Below, one piece after another: positions 9,639 to 19,136 of a stretch of DNA of 64,000 nt (position 1 is its first letter; every line of letters begins with the position of its first letter). The notes below the pieces were generated by a model. It was not told where the DNA came from, ran no database searches, and was given only the letters and a program-made list of their open reading frames with translations. Source of the stretch: Dyadobacter tibetensis Y620-1 (GTDB lineage: Bacteria > Bacteroidota > Bacteroidia > Cytophagales > Spirosomataceae); contig NZ_AZQN01000012.1 in NCBI RefSeq assembly GCF_000566685.1, forward strand, positions 1 through 64,000. The letters run 5' to 3'. Both the position numbers and the translations under genes were made by a program.

Positions 9639-10218
9639 AATAGTATAGGAATAGAGATTAGAATATTTAATAATCACCAAAATAAACGAATTGTGGGCAT
9701 TATTAAAATTTCTAAAAAATAAACCTTTGATAATCATATTATTTTCTAAATTCCATATCGAGTCAAAATGTTGTTTCGGTTCATTCGAGAAGACCAAGCT
9801 GAATATTAGACATTATCACGCATTATTAAGCAGTGCTATCGGCAGTCATCGCTCAGCTATCAGATTCATGCCAGAACGGAGATATGGATGAGTACCAACT
9901 TTCGAAAGCTTACGGAGAAGATCTATAAAATCAATCCTGATAATATCTATTAAACTATAAGCTTGTTTAACCTTTTTTCATTTTGGCTATTTTCCTTAGA
10001 AACATCACTGAGGATGCCATAAAATGTAATGCTTTCCAATTCCTGACCCGTTTTCGAAATTCTATAATCATATCATCCCTTCGGGATCCGGTGGCTTGCA
10101 TGGTTGGTTGAATTATTGCTCAGGCGATATTGATTTTATGGTTTAGACATCACAAATAATAAAATTCAACTGGGAATTCCCATTTTATAGCATATGTTTA
10201 AACAGCTTCTATAGTATA
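9639..10218. other. Intergenic region with gene debris
   Basis: About 580 bp between the sulfatase and the truncated TolC gene. The only recognisable content is a possible PAS-domain fragment at 9950-10072. No complete gene or clear promoter was seen. Confidence 0.4.
9950..10072 (-). pseudogene. Possible PAS-domain fragment
   Basis: Between two stops, the minus strand encodes DYRISKTGQELESITFYG followed by ILSDVSKENSQNEKRLNKL. This resembles the end of a PAS domain and its exit helix (the usual form is ..YGI..DITERKxxE..L). No start codon or rest of a sensor is present, so this would be a relic. The match is by eye and weak. Confidence 0.25.
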
Positions 10219-10416
10219 TTATTCACTAATCCAATTCCCAAAGGCCTCTCCGATAAAGTTGGCATCCGCTATTACTGTATTCAACAATTGTTCTTGATAA
10301 TCCGGGTGCTGTTTAATGGCGAGCTCGACGCAATCTTCAAGGGAAACTATTTGAGCATAGCTAAAATGAGAAAGCAAAAACCAAATGATAAAAGCAAGTA
10401 TAATTTTTAATTTCAT
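10219..10416 (-). pseudogene. Truncated TolC-family outer-membrane efflux gene
   Basis: Only about 65 residues remain. ATG at 10414-10416 opens a signal peptide ending in HFSYAQ, followed by IVSLEDCVELAIKQHPDYQEQ, which is the typical first helix of TolC-like channels. The reading frame then stops; full-length members have 400-500 residues and I find no continuation in other frames down to 9900. It lies 23 bp after the ATPase gene at 10440-11105, where a channel gene of the same export system would be expected. It is therefore probably the stump of a deleted outer-membrane component, and the system would need a channel encoded elsewhere. Confidence 0.6.
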
Positions 10417-10439
10417 GGCTAATAAATGTCTAGATGATT

Positions 10440-11105
10440 TCAGCCTTCCAGCCAACCATCGTTTAATTTTACTATTTTATTTCCGTATGCTGCATTTTGT
10501 GCTGAGTGAGTTACCTGAACGATTGTTACGCCATCCTTTTCATTTAATTTTTTGAACAGCTCCATAATGATTTGCGCTTGTTCGGAGTGTAGATTCCCAG
10601 TAGGCTCATCGGCAAAAATCACTTTTGGCTCAGCAATTAGTGCCCTGGCTATGCCCACTATTTGTTGCTGCCCCCCAGAAAGCTGACTTGGGAACAAGTC
10701 CTTTTTACCAACCATATTGAATCGATCCAGACTATCCGCAACTTTGCTTTTTCTTTCACTTTTGGATACCCCCTTATACAAGAGTGGCATTTCAATGTTT
10801 TCATAAACAGTAAGCTCGTCGATGAGATGGTAGGCTTGAAACACAAAACCTATAGAATTCCGGTGGAGCTCCGTCCTTTTCTTTTCATTTAACTTTTGCA
10901 CCCCTTGGTCCAAGAATAAATATTCCCCTTCAGACGCTTCCTCTAAGAGGCCGAGGATATGTAGCAGAGTAGACTTGCCAGAACCAGACGGCCCCATGAT
11001 CGACATAAAGTCTCCCTGGTCAATTTTAAGATCGATATTTCGCAGGACATAGGTTTTACCAAATCCGGCGGGATAGTATTTCGATATTTTGTTCAGTTGT
11101 ATCAT
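10440..11105 (-). CDS. MacB/LolD-type ABC ATPase with aberrant motifs
   Basis: This 221-residue protein is the ATPase type that drives MacB/FtsX permeases. Walker A (GPSGSGKST) and Walker B (VIFADEPTGNL) are intact. Two conserved spots are changed: the signature helix reads LSGGQQQIVGIARA where LSGGQQQRVAIARA is usual, and the D-loop reads NLHSEQ instead of NLDS. Its paralogue at 19341-20018 has the normal forms of both. Together with the truncated TolC gene just downstream, this suggests relaxed selection or a changed role. It starts its own transcript: a 400-bp gap with paired regulator sites (11313-11348) precedes it. It probably serves one of the permeases upstream, but partner assignment is inference. 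Confidence 0.85.
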   Translation of the reverse strand: MIQLNKISKYYPAGFGKTYVLRNIDLKIDQGDFMSIMGPSGSGKSTLLHILGLLEEASEGEYLFLDQGVQKLNEKKRTELHRNSIGFVFQAYHLIDELTVYENIEMPLLYKGVSKSERKSKVADSLDRFNMVGKKDLFPSQLSGGQQQIVGIARALIAEPKVIFADEPTGNLHSEQAQIIMELFKKLNEKDGVTIVQVTHSAQNAAYGNKIVKLNDGWLEG

Positions 11106-11232
11106 TTTATTGGGAATTCGACGATTAGGTTATTTTGCATATTCTGTAAAAGGTCTAAAGGTGAATGTTAAAGCTTGCCTACAGCATATTAAGGAACAAG
11201 TATATTTCCTTACAGCGCTTAAAGGTTAATAC

Positions 11233-11247
11233 AGCAAAACCATACCA
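11233..11247 (-). promoter_or_regulatory. Candidate sigma-54 promoter of the second ATPase
   Basis: On the minus strand TGGTATGGTTTTGCT resembles the -24/-12 element (TGGCAC-N5-TTGC), but GG and GC are 9 rather than the canonical 10 nt apart. It lies 65 bp downstream of the paired dyads and about 130 bp before the start codon. The same short spacing occurs in the candidate at 21905-21919. Confidence 0.35.
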
Positions 11248-11312
11248 AAACTCAAAAAGAAATCTAAGACCCTAATAATCAATAGACTACAAGGGAAAAT
11301 AACTATATTTGC

Positions 11313-11348
11313 TGTTCGAAAATGAACATTTTTGTTCGGGTTCGAACA
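11313..11348. promoter_or_regulatory. Paired regulator binding sites (probable NtrC-type UAS)
   Basis: Two 16-bp dyads, TGTTCGAAAATGAACA (11313-11328) and TGTTCGGGTTCGAACA (11333-11348), have centres 20 bp apart, about two helical turns. An equivalent pair with the same spacing lies at 21975-22010 beside the sigma-54 regulator gene. They are therefore likely binding sites of that regulator, controlling the 10440-11105 unit. Confidence 0.65.
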
Positions 11349-11503
11349 TAGCGAAACGGGCTTCGGGAGAATGGGTTGAAATCGATTTTTGACGATTCCA
11401 CATCGACCAGGCCACGAACAAATGATACAATCAATAATCCGTGTTGTCCTCAGACTATTTTAAACCAAATTACGATATTAAATCCTATCCCCTAAAACCT
11501 CCA

Positions 11504-13906
11504 TTACTCACTCCGCAAACTCTTTACAGGATTGATCATCGCTGTTTTTATACTTTGATAGCTGACGGTTACCAGGGCAATACCTATTGATATTACCCCA
11601 GCCAAAGGATAAACCCACCAGTGGATCTCGGTATGATAGGCGAAGTCTTCCAGCCACACTTGCATTCCATACCAAGCTATTGGTGAAGCTATTATAATGG
11701 AAATGATTACCAGTTTAAGGAAGTCCTTGGACAATAAGGAAACCAAACTTCCTACAGACGCCCCTAACACCTTCCTAACACCGATCTCCTTTGTCCTTAG
11801 TTCTGCCATAAACATCGACAACCCTAGGAGTCCTAGACAAGAAATAAAAATGGCGATCCCAGCGAATATGCTAAACAGTGCCTGCTGGGTTTGCTCCGTG
11901 GCATATAGCCGCCCAAAACGTTGGTCAAGAAATTCATATTCGAACGGTTTGTTTGGAAATTCTTCGTCCCAGATCTCGTTAATATGTGCCATTGCCCCAG
12001 CCAAGTCATCCCCGGTAATGTGTACGGAAACCCGTTGAAGCCTACCTTGCTGATTAAACATCACGATCGGTGCTACTTTCTGATGGAGCGATTCGAAATG
12101 ATAATCCTTGGTAACCCCAATAATTTGTCCATCAATTTCACCATACTTAAACCTATTCCCTACGGCATCAGCTACATTATCCCAGCCCAAAACCTTTACC
12201 GCCGTTTCGTTCAACACGAAGGCATTTGTTTTGTCAGTACTAAAATCAGTTGAAAAATTACGCCCAGCTGCCATGTCAATTTGATACGTGGGAATGAAGT
12301 CCTCATCCACCGACAAGGACTTAATCGTAATATCCGTAGGAGCCATCGAGTCACCTTTCATCACAAACGCATCCCAAGAATCTAATAATCGACTAGACGG
12401 TATACGAGACGAGCGCCCAACCTCCAAAATTCTGCTGTTTTCTTTCAGCCTTTGTCTGATCCCTCCAAAGTGAAGCGTCGAATCGTCGGGCATACCCAAT
12501 AGCACCATCTGATCTTTGGTATAACCCAGCTTGAAATTTTTGACATACTTCATTTGACTGTAAACCACAGCGGTACTGATGATGAGTACCACCGCAATGG
12601 CAAATTGCACGACGACCAGCGTCTGACGCAGCATTCCATTTTTAAGGGATGCACCAATTTTTCCTTTTAATACGCCGATCGGCTCAAAAGAAGTCATAAA
12701 AAAAGCAGGATAGCTACCAGCAACCAAACCCGTAAAAAGGGCAATACCAAAGATCATAGCAGCAAAATATGGATCCAATAAGGAATCAATGCTTAATTCC
12801 TTTTGTGTAAAACCATTGAAGGCCGGCAGACAAAGTACTACCATAAACATGGCTATAATCACTGCCATGAACACGAGCAAGATAGATTCACTCAAATACT
12901 GATAAACCAACTGCCCCCTCGCCGCACCGATTACCTTTCGCATGCCCACTTCCTTGGCACGGGTAGCCGATGTAGCCGTTGCCAAATTCATATAATTAAT
13001 GCAGGCGATTACCAGAATAAAAAATGCGATAGCCGAAAAAAGATAGACATATTGGATGTCTCCATTGGCCTCTATCTCCGAATCTAGATGAGAATAAAGG
13101 TGAATATCGGTCAATTTAATCAAGTCCAAAACCGAATAAGTGGAAGCTAAGGGTTCAATATTTCTGTTTTGAAATGCAGGAAAAGCCTTAACCATTTTAC
13201 TCACATCATAATTTTCAGGCAATAGTAAATAGGTGGAAAATGAATTATTACCCCAATTGCTTCTTAGGCCCTCGGCTCCATAAACGCGGTTGTCGTTCAG
13301 GGTAGAGAAGGAAACCAAAAAATTGGGATGAAAATGGGACTGCGCTGGCAGAGGCTCAAACACTCCTGTGACGGTATACGTAAGTTGATTATCTAATCGC
13401 AACACCTTGCCAATCGGGTTTTCTGATCCAAAATATTTTTCGGCCATTGGCTTCGAAAACATAATTGAAAATGGATTGTCCAAGGCATTGTTTTTATTTC
13501 CGGCCAAAACATTCATGGTAAATACCTTGAAAATATTGGGGTCCGCCACAAATACGTTTTCCTCATTAAAGGCTTTCTCTTTATACTTAAACAATCCACC
13601 CGTTTCTAAAAGACGCACAACCTCTTCCACTTCTGGAAAATCTTGCTTGATAAGCGGCCCAAACGGTGGGGCAGCATGGCCGAGCTGCAAAGAAACCGTA
13701 CCGTCTTTTGACAAAAACGTACGGGAAAGCCGGTAAATCCGATCGGCATGCTCATGGGAACGGTCATAGCTGAGCTCATCTTTAACGTACAACGCAAGCA
13801 AAAAAAAGCAGGTCAACCCAATGGCAACACCTGAAATATTGATAAAGCTAAACAGCTTATGTTTCCACAAATTTCTAAATGCTAATTTTAAATAGTTATG
13901 TATCAT
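11504..13906 (-). CDS. MacB-like FtsX-family ABC permease (copy 1)
   Basis: This 800-residue inner-membrane protein belongs to the duplicated FtsX permeases common in Bacteroidota. A first transmembrane helix (FINISGVAIGLTCFFLLAL) is followed by a periplasmic MacB-type domain, four helices around 275-455, a second periplasmic domain and three C-terminal helices around 680-795 carrying LRTKEIGVRKVLGASVGSLV. Typical coupling-loop phrases (ARAKEVGMRKVIGA) are present in both halves. It is the last of three permease genes in a row and would be powered by an ATPase at 19341-20018 or 10440-11105. Transported substrate unknown; family members export peptides, lipids or drugs, or act as mechanotransmission complexes. 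Confidence 0.93.
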   Translation of the reverse strand: MIHNYLKLAFRNLWKHKLFSFINISGVAIGLTCFFLLALYVKDELSYDRSHEHADRIYRLSRTFLSKDGTVSLQLGHAAPPFGPLIKQDFPEVEEVVRLLETGGLFKYKEKAFNEENVFVADPNIFKVFTMNVLAGNKNNALDNPFSIMFSKPMAEKYFGSENPIGKVLRLDNQLTYTVTGVFEPLPAQSHFHPNFLVSFSTLNDNRVYGAEGLRSNWGNNSFSTYLLLPENYDVSKMVKAFPAFQNRNIEPLASTYSVLDLIKLTDIHLYSHLDSEIEANGDIQYVYLFSAIAFFILVIACINYMNLATATSATRAKEVGMRKVIGAARGQLVYQYLSESILLVFMAVIIAMFMVVLCLPAFNGFTQKELSIDSLLDPYFAAMIFGIALFTGLVAGSYPAFFMTSFEPIGVLKGKIGASLKNGMLRQTLVVVQFAIAVVLIISTAVVYSQMKYVKNFKLGYTKDQMVLLGMPDDSTLHFGGIRQRLKENSRILEVGRSSRIPSSRLLDSWDAFVMKGDSMAPTDITIKSLSVDEDFIPTYQIDMAAGRNFSTDFSTDKTNAFVLNETAVKVLGWDNVADAVGNRFKYGEIDGQIIGVTKDYHFESLHQKVAPIVMFNQQGRLQRVSVHITGDDLAGAMAHINEIWDEEFPNKPFEYEFLDQRFGRLYATEQTQQALFSIFAGIAIFISCLGLLGLSMFMAELRTKEIGVRKVLGASVGSLVSLLSKDFLKLVIISIIIASPIAWYGMQVWLEDFAYHTEIHWWVYPLAGVISIGIALVTVSYQSIKTAMINPVKSLRSE

Positions 13907-14053
13907 ATTATTTGCTTTAGGCCGTAAGCGGTAGGCTTTAGGCGGGGGTTGTTTATTATTGACTCTCGGCAGCCGGATATTGGCTATCGATGTTTTTTAT
14001 GGCCCTTAAATCATGGAAAGGATTAACCTTCAGATTAAGGCTTACCGCCTCAA
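13907..14053. repeat. Spacer with short inverted GCGGTA-rich arms
   Basis: The 147-bp gap between two permease genes contains GTAAGCGGTAGGC near its left end and GGCTTACCGCC near its right end, which pair imperfectly. TTTAGGC repeats are also present. The layout resembles the repeat-bounded spacers at 19097-19340 and 20030-20603. No gene seen. Confidence 0.35.
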
Positions 14054-16507
14054 TTATTCACTCCTTAAACTCTTCACGGGATTCATAACAGCTGCTTTTA
14101 TGCTTTTGAAACCGATTGTAACCAACGCAATCACCAAGGTAATTGCACCAGATATTACAAAAACCCACCAAGGAATGTCTGTTCTATATTCAAAATCTTG
14201 AAGCCATTTAGACATAAAATAATAACCCAAAGGAAATGCTAGTAATAACGAGATGGCTATCAGCTTTAAGAAGTCTTTGGTAAGCAGACCCACTATTTGA
14301 ATCACCGAAGAACCCATCGTTTTCCGGATTCCTATTTCTTTGACCCGTTGTTCAGTGCTGAATGTAACCAAACCTAATAGCCCCAAACAGGCTACCAGGA
14401 TGGTAAGAAAAGCAAATATCCTTAGGATGTAATTGAGATTAGCCTCCTTGGTATAGGTTTCATTATACAGTTCGTCCAAAAAAGCGTAATGAAATGCCTC
14501 CCCAGTCCCAAAATCATTCCATTTGCGTTCAATATCAGCCAAAAGGTTTTTTGTATTGGAAGCATTAGACTTGATAATCAGACTGTAATACGGATTATAT
14601 ATCATCATAAGTGGCTCTATGGGCATCCGAAGCGAACGGGAATGAAAATCTTTTATCATGCCAATCACTTTCAGCTGTTGTCTTCCACCATGATTATCAA
14701 GGTGCTTTTCGAAGGTTTTACCTATTGGGTTGTCATATATGCCAAGAAACTTTGCGGCTCTTTCATTGATTATTACATTATTCTCTTCAGTTACATATTG
14801 ATTTGAGAAATTCCGACCAACTAACAACTTCATACCTAAGGTTTCCAGATAGTCTTCATCAATTCCGTATAGCATTACTCTACGTATCACGCTAGGATCG
14901 TCTTCAGGGGAAATGGTTTGACTATTTGAGTCAGTCGGACCGGCAGGAATGAATGCGGAATTCGTCAAATTCTTAATTCTTGCATCATTTTTGAGCTCGT
15001 TTTTAAAGGCTTCGAAATTACTTCCGAGCTTACCCGCTTCTCTTAAGACAATGAGGTTGTCACGGTCATAGCCAATATTTTTGGTTTGAATGTAATTCAT
15101 TTGCCGGCTTACCACTATTGAACCTATTATCAAAAAAACGGATATGGCAAACTGAAAAACGACTAGACTACTTCTTAATCCTTTGCTTTTTCCCGTGATA
15201 ATACGTTTTTTAAGGGAGTCAATAGGTTGGAAGGAGGACATAAAAAACGCGGGGTACCCACCTGCCAGAATACCTATTATTAAGGTTAAAACGAAAATGG
15301 ACAATATATAAGGAGTAGCATACAGACTATCAACCGTTAAATTATTATCCGCTAATTTGTTAAAAATAGGTAAGGTAAGAATTAGAATAACCAGTCCCGC
15401 GGTCATACTAAAGACGGTGAGCAACATGGACTCAGTTAGGAATTGAAATATAAGCTGTATTTTGTTCGAACCTAATACCTTACGCATCCCTATCTCCTTC
15501 AGTCGCTTGGTGGCACTTGCCGTAGAAAGATTCATGAAATTTATACAGGCAATCAATAACATAAAAATAGCGACTATGGTAAAAATATAGACGGTTTTAA
15601 TATCACCACCAGCTTCAAAGCTTCCAGATTTAATATCAGAATATAGATGAATTTCTGTTAGTGGTTGTAAAATCAAGCCAATTTGATTGCCCTTTTTTAC
15701 AAATTCATTAAAGTCCATACCCATAGCTTCTTTAAGCTGGTCCGACATGTATTTTTTGGCAATAGCAGGTAACTGTGCTTGGAGTTTTTCGATATCTGCA
15801 TTTCTATCCAGCAGTAAATACGTTGCGTAGCTTCCAGAAAGCCATTGTTGGTTATCTGCATCTGGATTGCCCAGCATGGATACAAACACATCAAAATGAA
15901 AATGGGAATTTGAAGGTACAGGTTCTATGATGCCAGTAACGGTATAAGTACCCGACAAATCATGGTATCCCGCATCGTAATAACCAATTCCCTGAATCTC
16001 TATATTTCTATTCAGTGGGTTCGCATCACCGAAATATTTCTGTGCCTGCGTTTTGGATAGGATTACAGTATTTGGTTTACTAAGAGCAGTTTTAGAGTCA
16101 CCAGCTATAAGCGGTAATGTAAACACCTCAAAAAAGTTAGGATCAACAAATGCCAAATTACCAGATCCTACCAGTTTCTCACCCATTTTAACCTTGAAAT
16201 TGTCTGTATTATTCGCAATTCTAGTGGAAGATATAACTCCAGGAAGCTCATTTACGAGGGTCTTTGCAACCGGAGCCATTACTTTGGATTCTTTAAGTTC
16301 CTCTCCACTTATTCTACCATTCAGGATTACCCGCACTATCCTCTCCGACTTTTCATTGAAGCGGTCATAAGAGAGCTCATCCATCACAAAAAGTGAAATA
16401 ATCAAGCAAGAGGCAATTCCCAAAGCCAACCCAGTGACATTGATAGCAAAAGTCGATTTGTTTTTCGACAAACTCCGCCAGGCAATTTTTATATAATTTT
16501 TAAGCAT
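14054..16507 (-). CDS. MacB-like FtsX-family ABC permease (copy 2)
   Basis: This 817-residue paralogue of the flanking permeases has the same plan: an N-terminal helix after MLKNYIKIAWRSL, a periplasmic MacB-type domain, four central helices, a second periplasmic domain and three C-terminal helices with QRVKEIGIRKTMGSSV. The ATG at 16505-16507 is supported by exact DNA identity over 33 bp with the start region of copy 3 (16475-16507 against 19064-19096), which implies recent duplication or gene conversion at the 5' end only. It lies 184 bp after copy 3 on the same strand and is probably co-transcribed. Substrate not predictable from sequence. Confidence 0.93.
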   Translation of the reverse strand: MLKNYIKIAWRSLSKNKSTFAINVTGLALGIASCLIISLFVMDELSYDRFNEKSERIVRVILNGRISGEELKESKVMAPVAKTLVNELPGVISSTRIANNTDNFKVKMGEKLVGSGNLAFVDPNFFEVFTLPLIAGDSKTALSKPNTVILSKTQAQKYFGDANPLNRNIEIQGIGYYDAGYHDLSGTYTVTGIIEPVPSNSHFHFDVFVSMLGNPDADNQQWLSGSYATYLLLDRNADIEKLQAQLPAIAKKYMSDQLKEAMGMDFNEFVKKGNQIGLILQPLTEIHLYSDIKSGSFEAGGDIKTVYIFTIVAIFMLLIACINFMNLSTASATKRLKEIGMRKVLGSNKIQLIFQFLTESMLLTVFSMTAGLVILILTLPIFNKLADNNLTVDSLYATPYILSIFVLTLIIGILAGGYPAFFMSSFQPIDSLKKRIITGKSKGLRSSLVVFQFAISVFLIIGSIVVSRQMNYIQTKNIGYDRDNLIVLREAGKLGSNFEAFKNELKNDARIKNLTNSAFIPAGPTDSNSQTISPEDDPSVIRRVMLYGIDEDYLETLGMKLLVGRNFSNQYVTEENNVIINERAAKFLGIYDNPIGKTFEKHLDNHGGRQQLKVIGMIKDFHSRSLRMPIEPLMMIYNPYYSLIIKSNASNTKNLLADIERKWNDFGTGEAFHYAFLDELYNETYTKEANLNYILRIFAFLTILVACLGLLGLVTFSTEQRVKEIGIRKTMGSSVIQIVGLLTKDFLKLIAISLLLAFPLGYYFMSKWLQDFEYRTDIPWWVFVISGAITLVIALVTIGFKSIKAAVMNPVKSLRSE

Positions 16508-16690
16508 AGCTTTTATTTAATTAGAGTTTAGGGCATAGAAAAATGGCTTCGTTGTATTATTGGTATTCGTTCTTAAATCATTTTTTCAACCGTTTTTTCA
16601 AACCCCCAATTCACCATTAGTAATCGACCACTTCTCATGTTACATTACACTTTTAACTATTAACCCCACCATTCACTAATTCCCACTTGT

Positions 16691-19096
16691 TCACTCCGAA
16701 CTCAAGACATTGGACAAATTGATCATGGTCGCTTTTATAGAATAATATAAAATAGTGAACATGGTTAATAACAGGACTAAACCTGCAGAAACAATAAAGG
16801 GAATGGGGCTGATTTCCGATTTATAGGTGAACGTGTCCAACCATTTAGATAGAAAATAAAAGGCAATAGGAAAGGCTAGAAAGCAAGCAATACCAACTAA
16901 CCCTAAGTAGCTTTTAGCCAATAGGAAGACGATTTGAGAACCTTCAGCACCCAATACTTTTCTCACTGCAATTTCCTTCCTCCGCTGTTGCGTGGTGTAT
17001 GCAATGAGACCCAGCAAACCCAAAAAGGCTAATGCGATGGTTAACCCACCAAAGGTTGAGAAAAGTTGACCTCTTTTTTGGTCCACTTCAAATTGTGCGT
17101 TGAAATCCTCTTCAGCAAACGAATATTTTATAGGCTCCTTAGGAAATAATTCCTTATAAATGTTTTCAATTACCGTAATTGCATTTGCGACATCCGTACC
17201 ATCGATTTTAAACTGCATCGATCTGTTGTCATGCGTGTATGTAAGCATGAGTGGCTCAATAGGGTTGTAAATAGATCTCATATGAAAATCCTTTACAACG
17301 CCAATAACATAAAAATAAGGTTCAGAATCATTTCCCTGATTTTTGATTCTTTTACCGAGTGCTTTCTTACCCCAACTCATTTTCCTAACAAATGCCTCGT
17401 TTACCAATACATTAATGCAAGAATCAGGTTTGTCGGAAGGTCTAAATGGACGTCCCTCGGCCATCTCTATTTTGAAATTATTTAGGTAATTTTCGTCAAT
17501 ACCAAAATTATCTATCCCTTGAGAAGTAAAACCATCTTCCGTTTCAATTTCAAAAAGATTATAATTTTGACCCCTGGCCCCTGGAGTATAATAAGAGGTA
17601 GAAACTTCCCGAATTTTCGGACTCTGCAAGGCTTTATTCTTTATAAAATCCAAAGTTCCGGACATTCGACCCTCAACTGAAGGAATGGAAAGTACCAAGA
17701 TATTTTCTTTGTCATAGCCTAAATCTCTATTTTGCAAAAAACGGAGTTGGTCATAAATAATCCATGTAGAAATCAGCATGATTATAGATACCACAAATTG
17801 AACCACCACAAGACTTTTACGCAACCCTTCGTTCGAGGAAGCCTTGGACAATTTGCCTTTTAAAACGACTAAAGGATTAAACCCAGAAAGATAAAATGCA
17901 GGATAACAGCCCCCGATAAAGCCCGCAATTAAAACGATAATTAGCGTGTAAAATAAAGTCAATGGCTGAATTATATCCGAAATAGTTAATGCCTTTCCAG
18001 AAATCTGATTAAATATAGGTAGTAGCAATCCTATGAGCAGGAAACTAAAGCCAAATGATATAAGGGACAGCAGCATTGACTCCGTTAAAAACTGAGCGAT
18101 TAATTGCCGTTGAATTGAGCCTGCCACCTTACGAATTCCAATCTCTTTAGCTCTCCGAGCCGAACGAGCGGTTGTAAGATTCATATAATTAATACAGGCA
18201 ATCAGTAGCAATAGCACTGCTACTGCAGAAAAGGTGTATATATAGTTTATATTTCCAAGTGGCTCCGGCTCATATTTCAAACTACTCTTTAAATGAATAT
18301 CAGCAATTGGCATTACGCTATAATTCATTTTGACACCTAAGGCCTCAAAAATGGACTTTTGATAGGTAGGATAAATATTTGTCAGTTCTTTCTCAAAAGA
18401 ATTGGGGTCAGATCCTGGTTTCAATAAAACGTAAGTATAGGCGCCAAAATTACCCCATTGCTCTGGCCTACTGAGTATATCATTTAAAGTAGATAAGGAA
18501 ATAAGCGAATTAAATTGAATGTGTGAATTTCTAGGCACATCTGCCATTACTCCAGTTATTTTATATACTTTGGTGCCTTCACCTTCCAGAGATTTCCCCA
18601 AAGCCTCCTGAGGATCTCTGAAAAATCTCAATGAAATTGCCTTTGTTAAAACGATACTATTGGGTTCCTTTAAGGCCGTTTTAGGGTCACCAACAATAAA
18701 GGGATGCTGAAAAACTTCGAAGTTATTACTATCGGCATAGTACACTTTCTCAATATAAAACTCATTTCCATCATTCTTCAAAAGTGTTTTCTGACTACCT
18801 GGCAAATACCTAACAGACGCTTCAACCTCACTATAATCGTTGGCAAGAGCAGGACCCATCACCATTGAAGAGATGGCAATACGATCGGTTTTCTTAGGCT
18901 CTACTATTTCGCTATTGACGCGATATATTCGATCTGCCTTCTCATGGTAATTATCAAAACTTACTTCATCCTGGATATAATAGAATAACAGCAAGCTAAA
19001 GGTGAGTCCGATGGTCAAACTTAAAATATTGAGAGCCGAAAACCCTTTATCCGACATTAAACGCCGCCAGGCAATTTTTATATAATTTTTAAGCAT
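16691..19096 (-). CDS. MacB-like FtsX-family ABC permease (copy 3)
   Basis: This 801-residue protein is the first permease after the ATPase gene in transcription order. It opens with MLKNYIKIAWRRLMSDKGF and a hydrophobic helix (LNILSLTIGLTFSLLLFYYI), then has the MacB-type periplasmic domain, a central block of helices with ARRAKEIGIRKVAGS, a second periplasmic part and a final block with QQRRKEIAVRKVLGAEGSQ. It is expected to form a homodimer or heterodimer with the other permeases and to couple to the ATPase at 19341-20018 and the adaptor at 20615-21868. The three permeases may handle different substrates or build mixed complexes; sequence alone does not decide. Confidence 0.93.
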   Translation of the reverse strand: MLKNYIKIAWRRLMSDKGFSALNILSLTIGLTFSLLLFYYIQDEVSFDNYHEKADRIYRVNSEIVEPKKTDRIAISSMVMGPALANDYSEVEASVRYLPGSQKTLLKNDGNEFYIEKVYYADSNNFEVFQHPFIVGDPKTALKEPNSIVLTKAISLRFFRDPQEALGKSLEGEGTKVYKITGVMADVPRNSHIQFNSLISLSTLNDILSRPEQWGNFGAYTYVLLKPGSDPNSFEKELTNIYPTYQKSIFEALGVKMNYSVMPIADIHLKSSLKYEPEPLGNINYIYTFSAVAVLLLLIACINYMNLTTARSARRAKEIGIRKVAGSIQRQLIAQFLTESMLLSLISFGFSFLLIGLLLPIFNQISGKALTISDIIQPLTLFYTLIIVLIAGFIGGCYPAFYLSGFNPLVVLKGKLSKASSNEGLRKSLVVVQFVVSIIMLISTWIIYDQLRFLQNRDLGYDKENILVLSIPSVEGRMSGTLDFIKNKALQSPKIREVSTSYYTPGARGQNYNLFEIETEDGFTSQGIDNFGIDENYLNNFKIEMAEGRPFRPSDKPDSCINVLVNEAFVRKMSWGKKALGKRIKNQGNDSEPYFYVIGVVKDFHMRSIYNPIEPLMLTYTHDNRSMQFKIDGTDVANAITVIENIYKELFPKEPIKYSFAEEDFNAQFEVDQKRGQLFSTFGGLTIALAFLGLLGLIAYTTQQRRKEIAVRKVLGAEGSQIVFLLAKSYLGLVGIACFLAFPIAFYFLSKWLDTFTYKSEISPIPFIVSAGLVLLLTMFTILYYSIKATMINLSNVLSSE

Positions 19097-19111
19097 GGGT
19101 TGTAGGGGTAA

Positions 19112-19136
19112 AAAGGTTAAAGGTTAAAGGTTAAAG
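19112..19136 (+). repeat. Heptamer tandem repeat AAAGGTT, 3.6 copies
   Basis: AAAGGTT is repeated three times plus AAAG just upstream of permease copy 3. At the other end of the same spacer (about 19267-19328) the strand carries TTTTAAC and ATTTAAC words that are complementary in sense, so the 244-bp spacer has inverted low-complexity ends. It may fold as RNA in the operon transcript. Confidence 0.55.

Noticed and set aside
11333..11348. GGGTTCGAACA, resembling the T-loop of a tRNA.
   Set aside because: No acceptor, anticodon or D-arm can be built around it; it is half of a TGTTCG-N4-CGAACA dyad.
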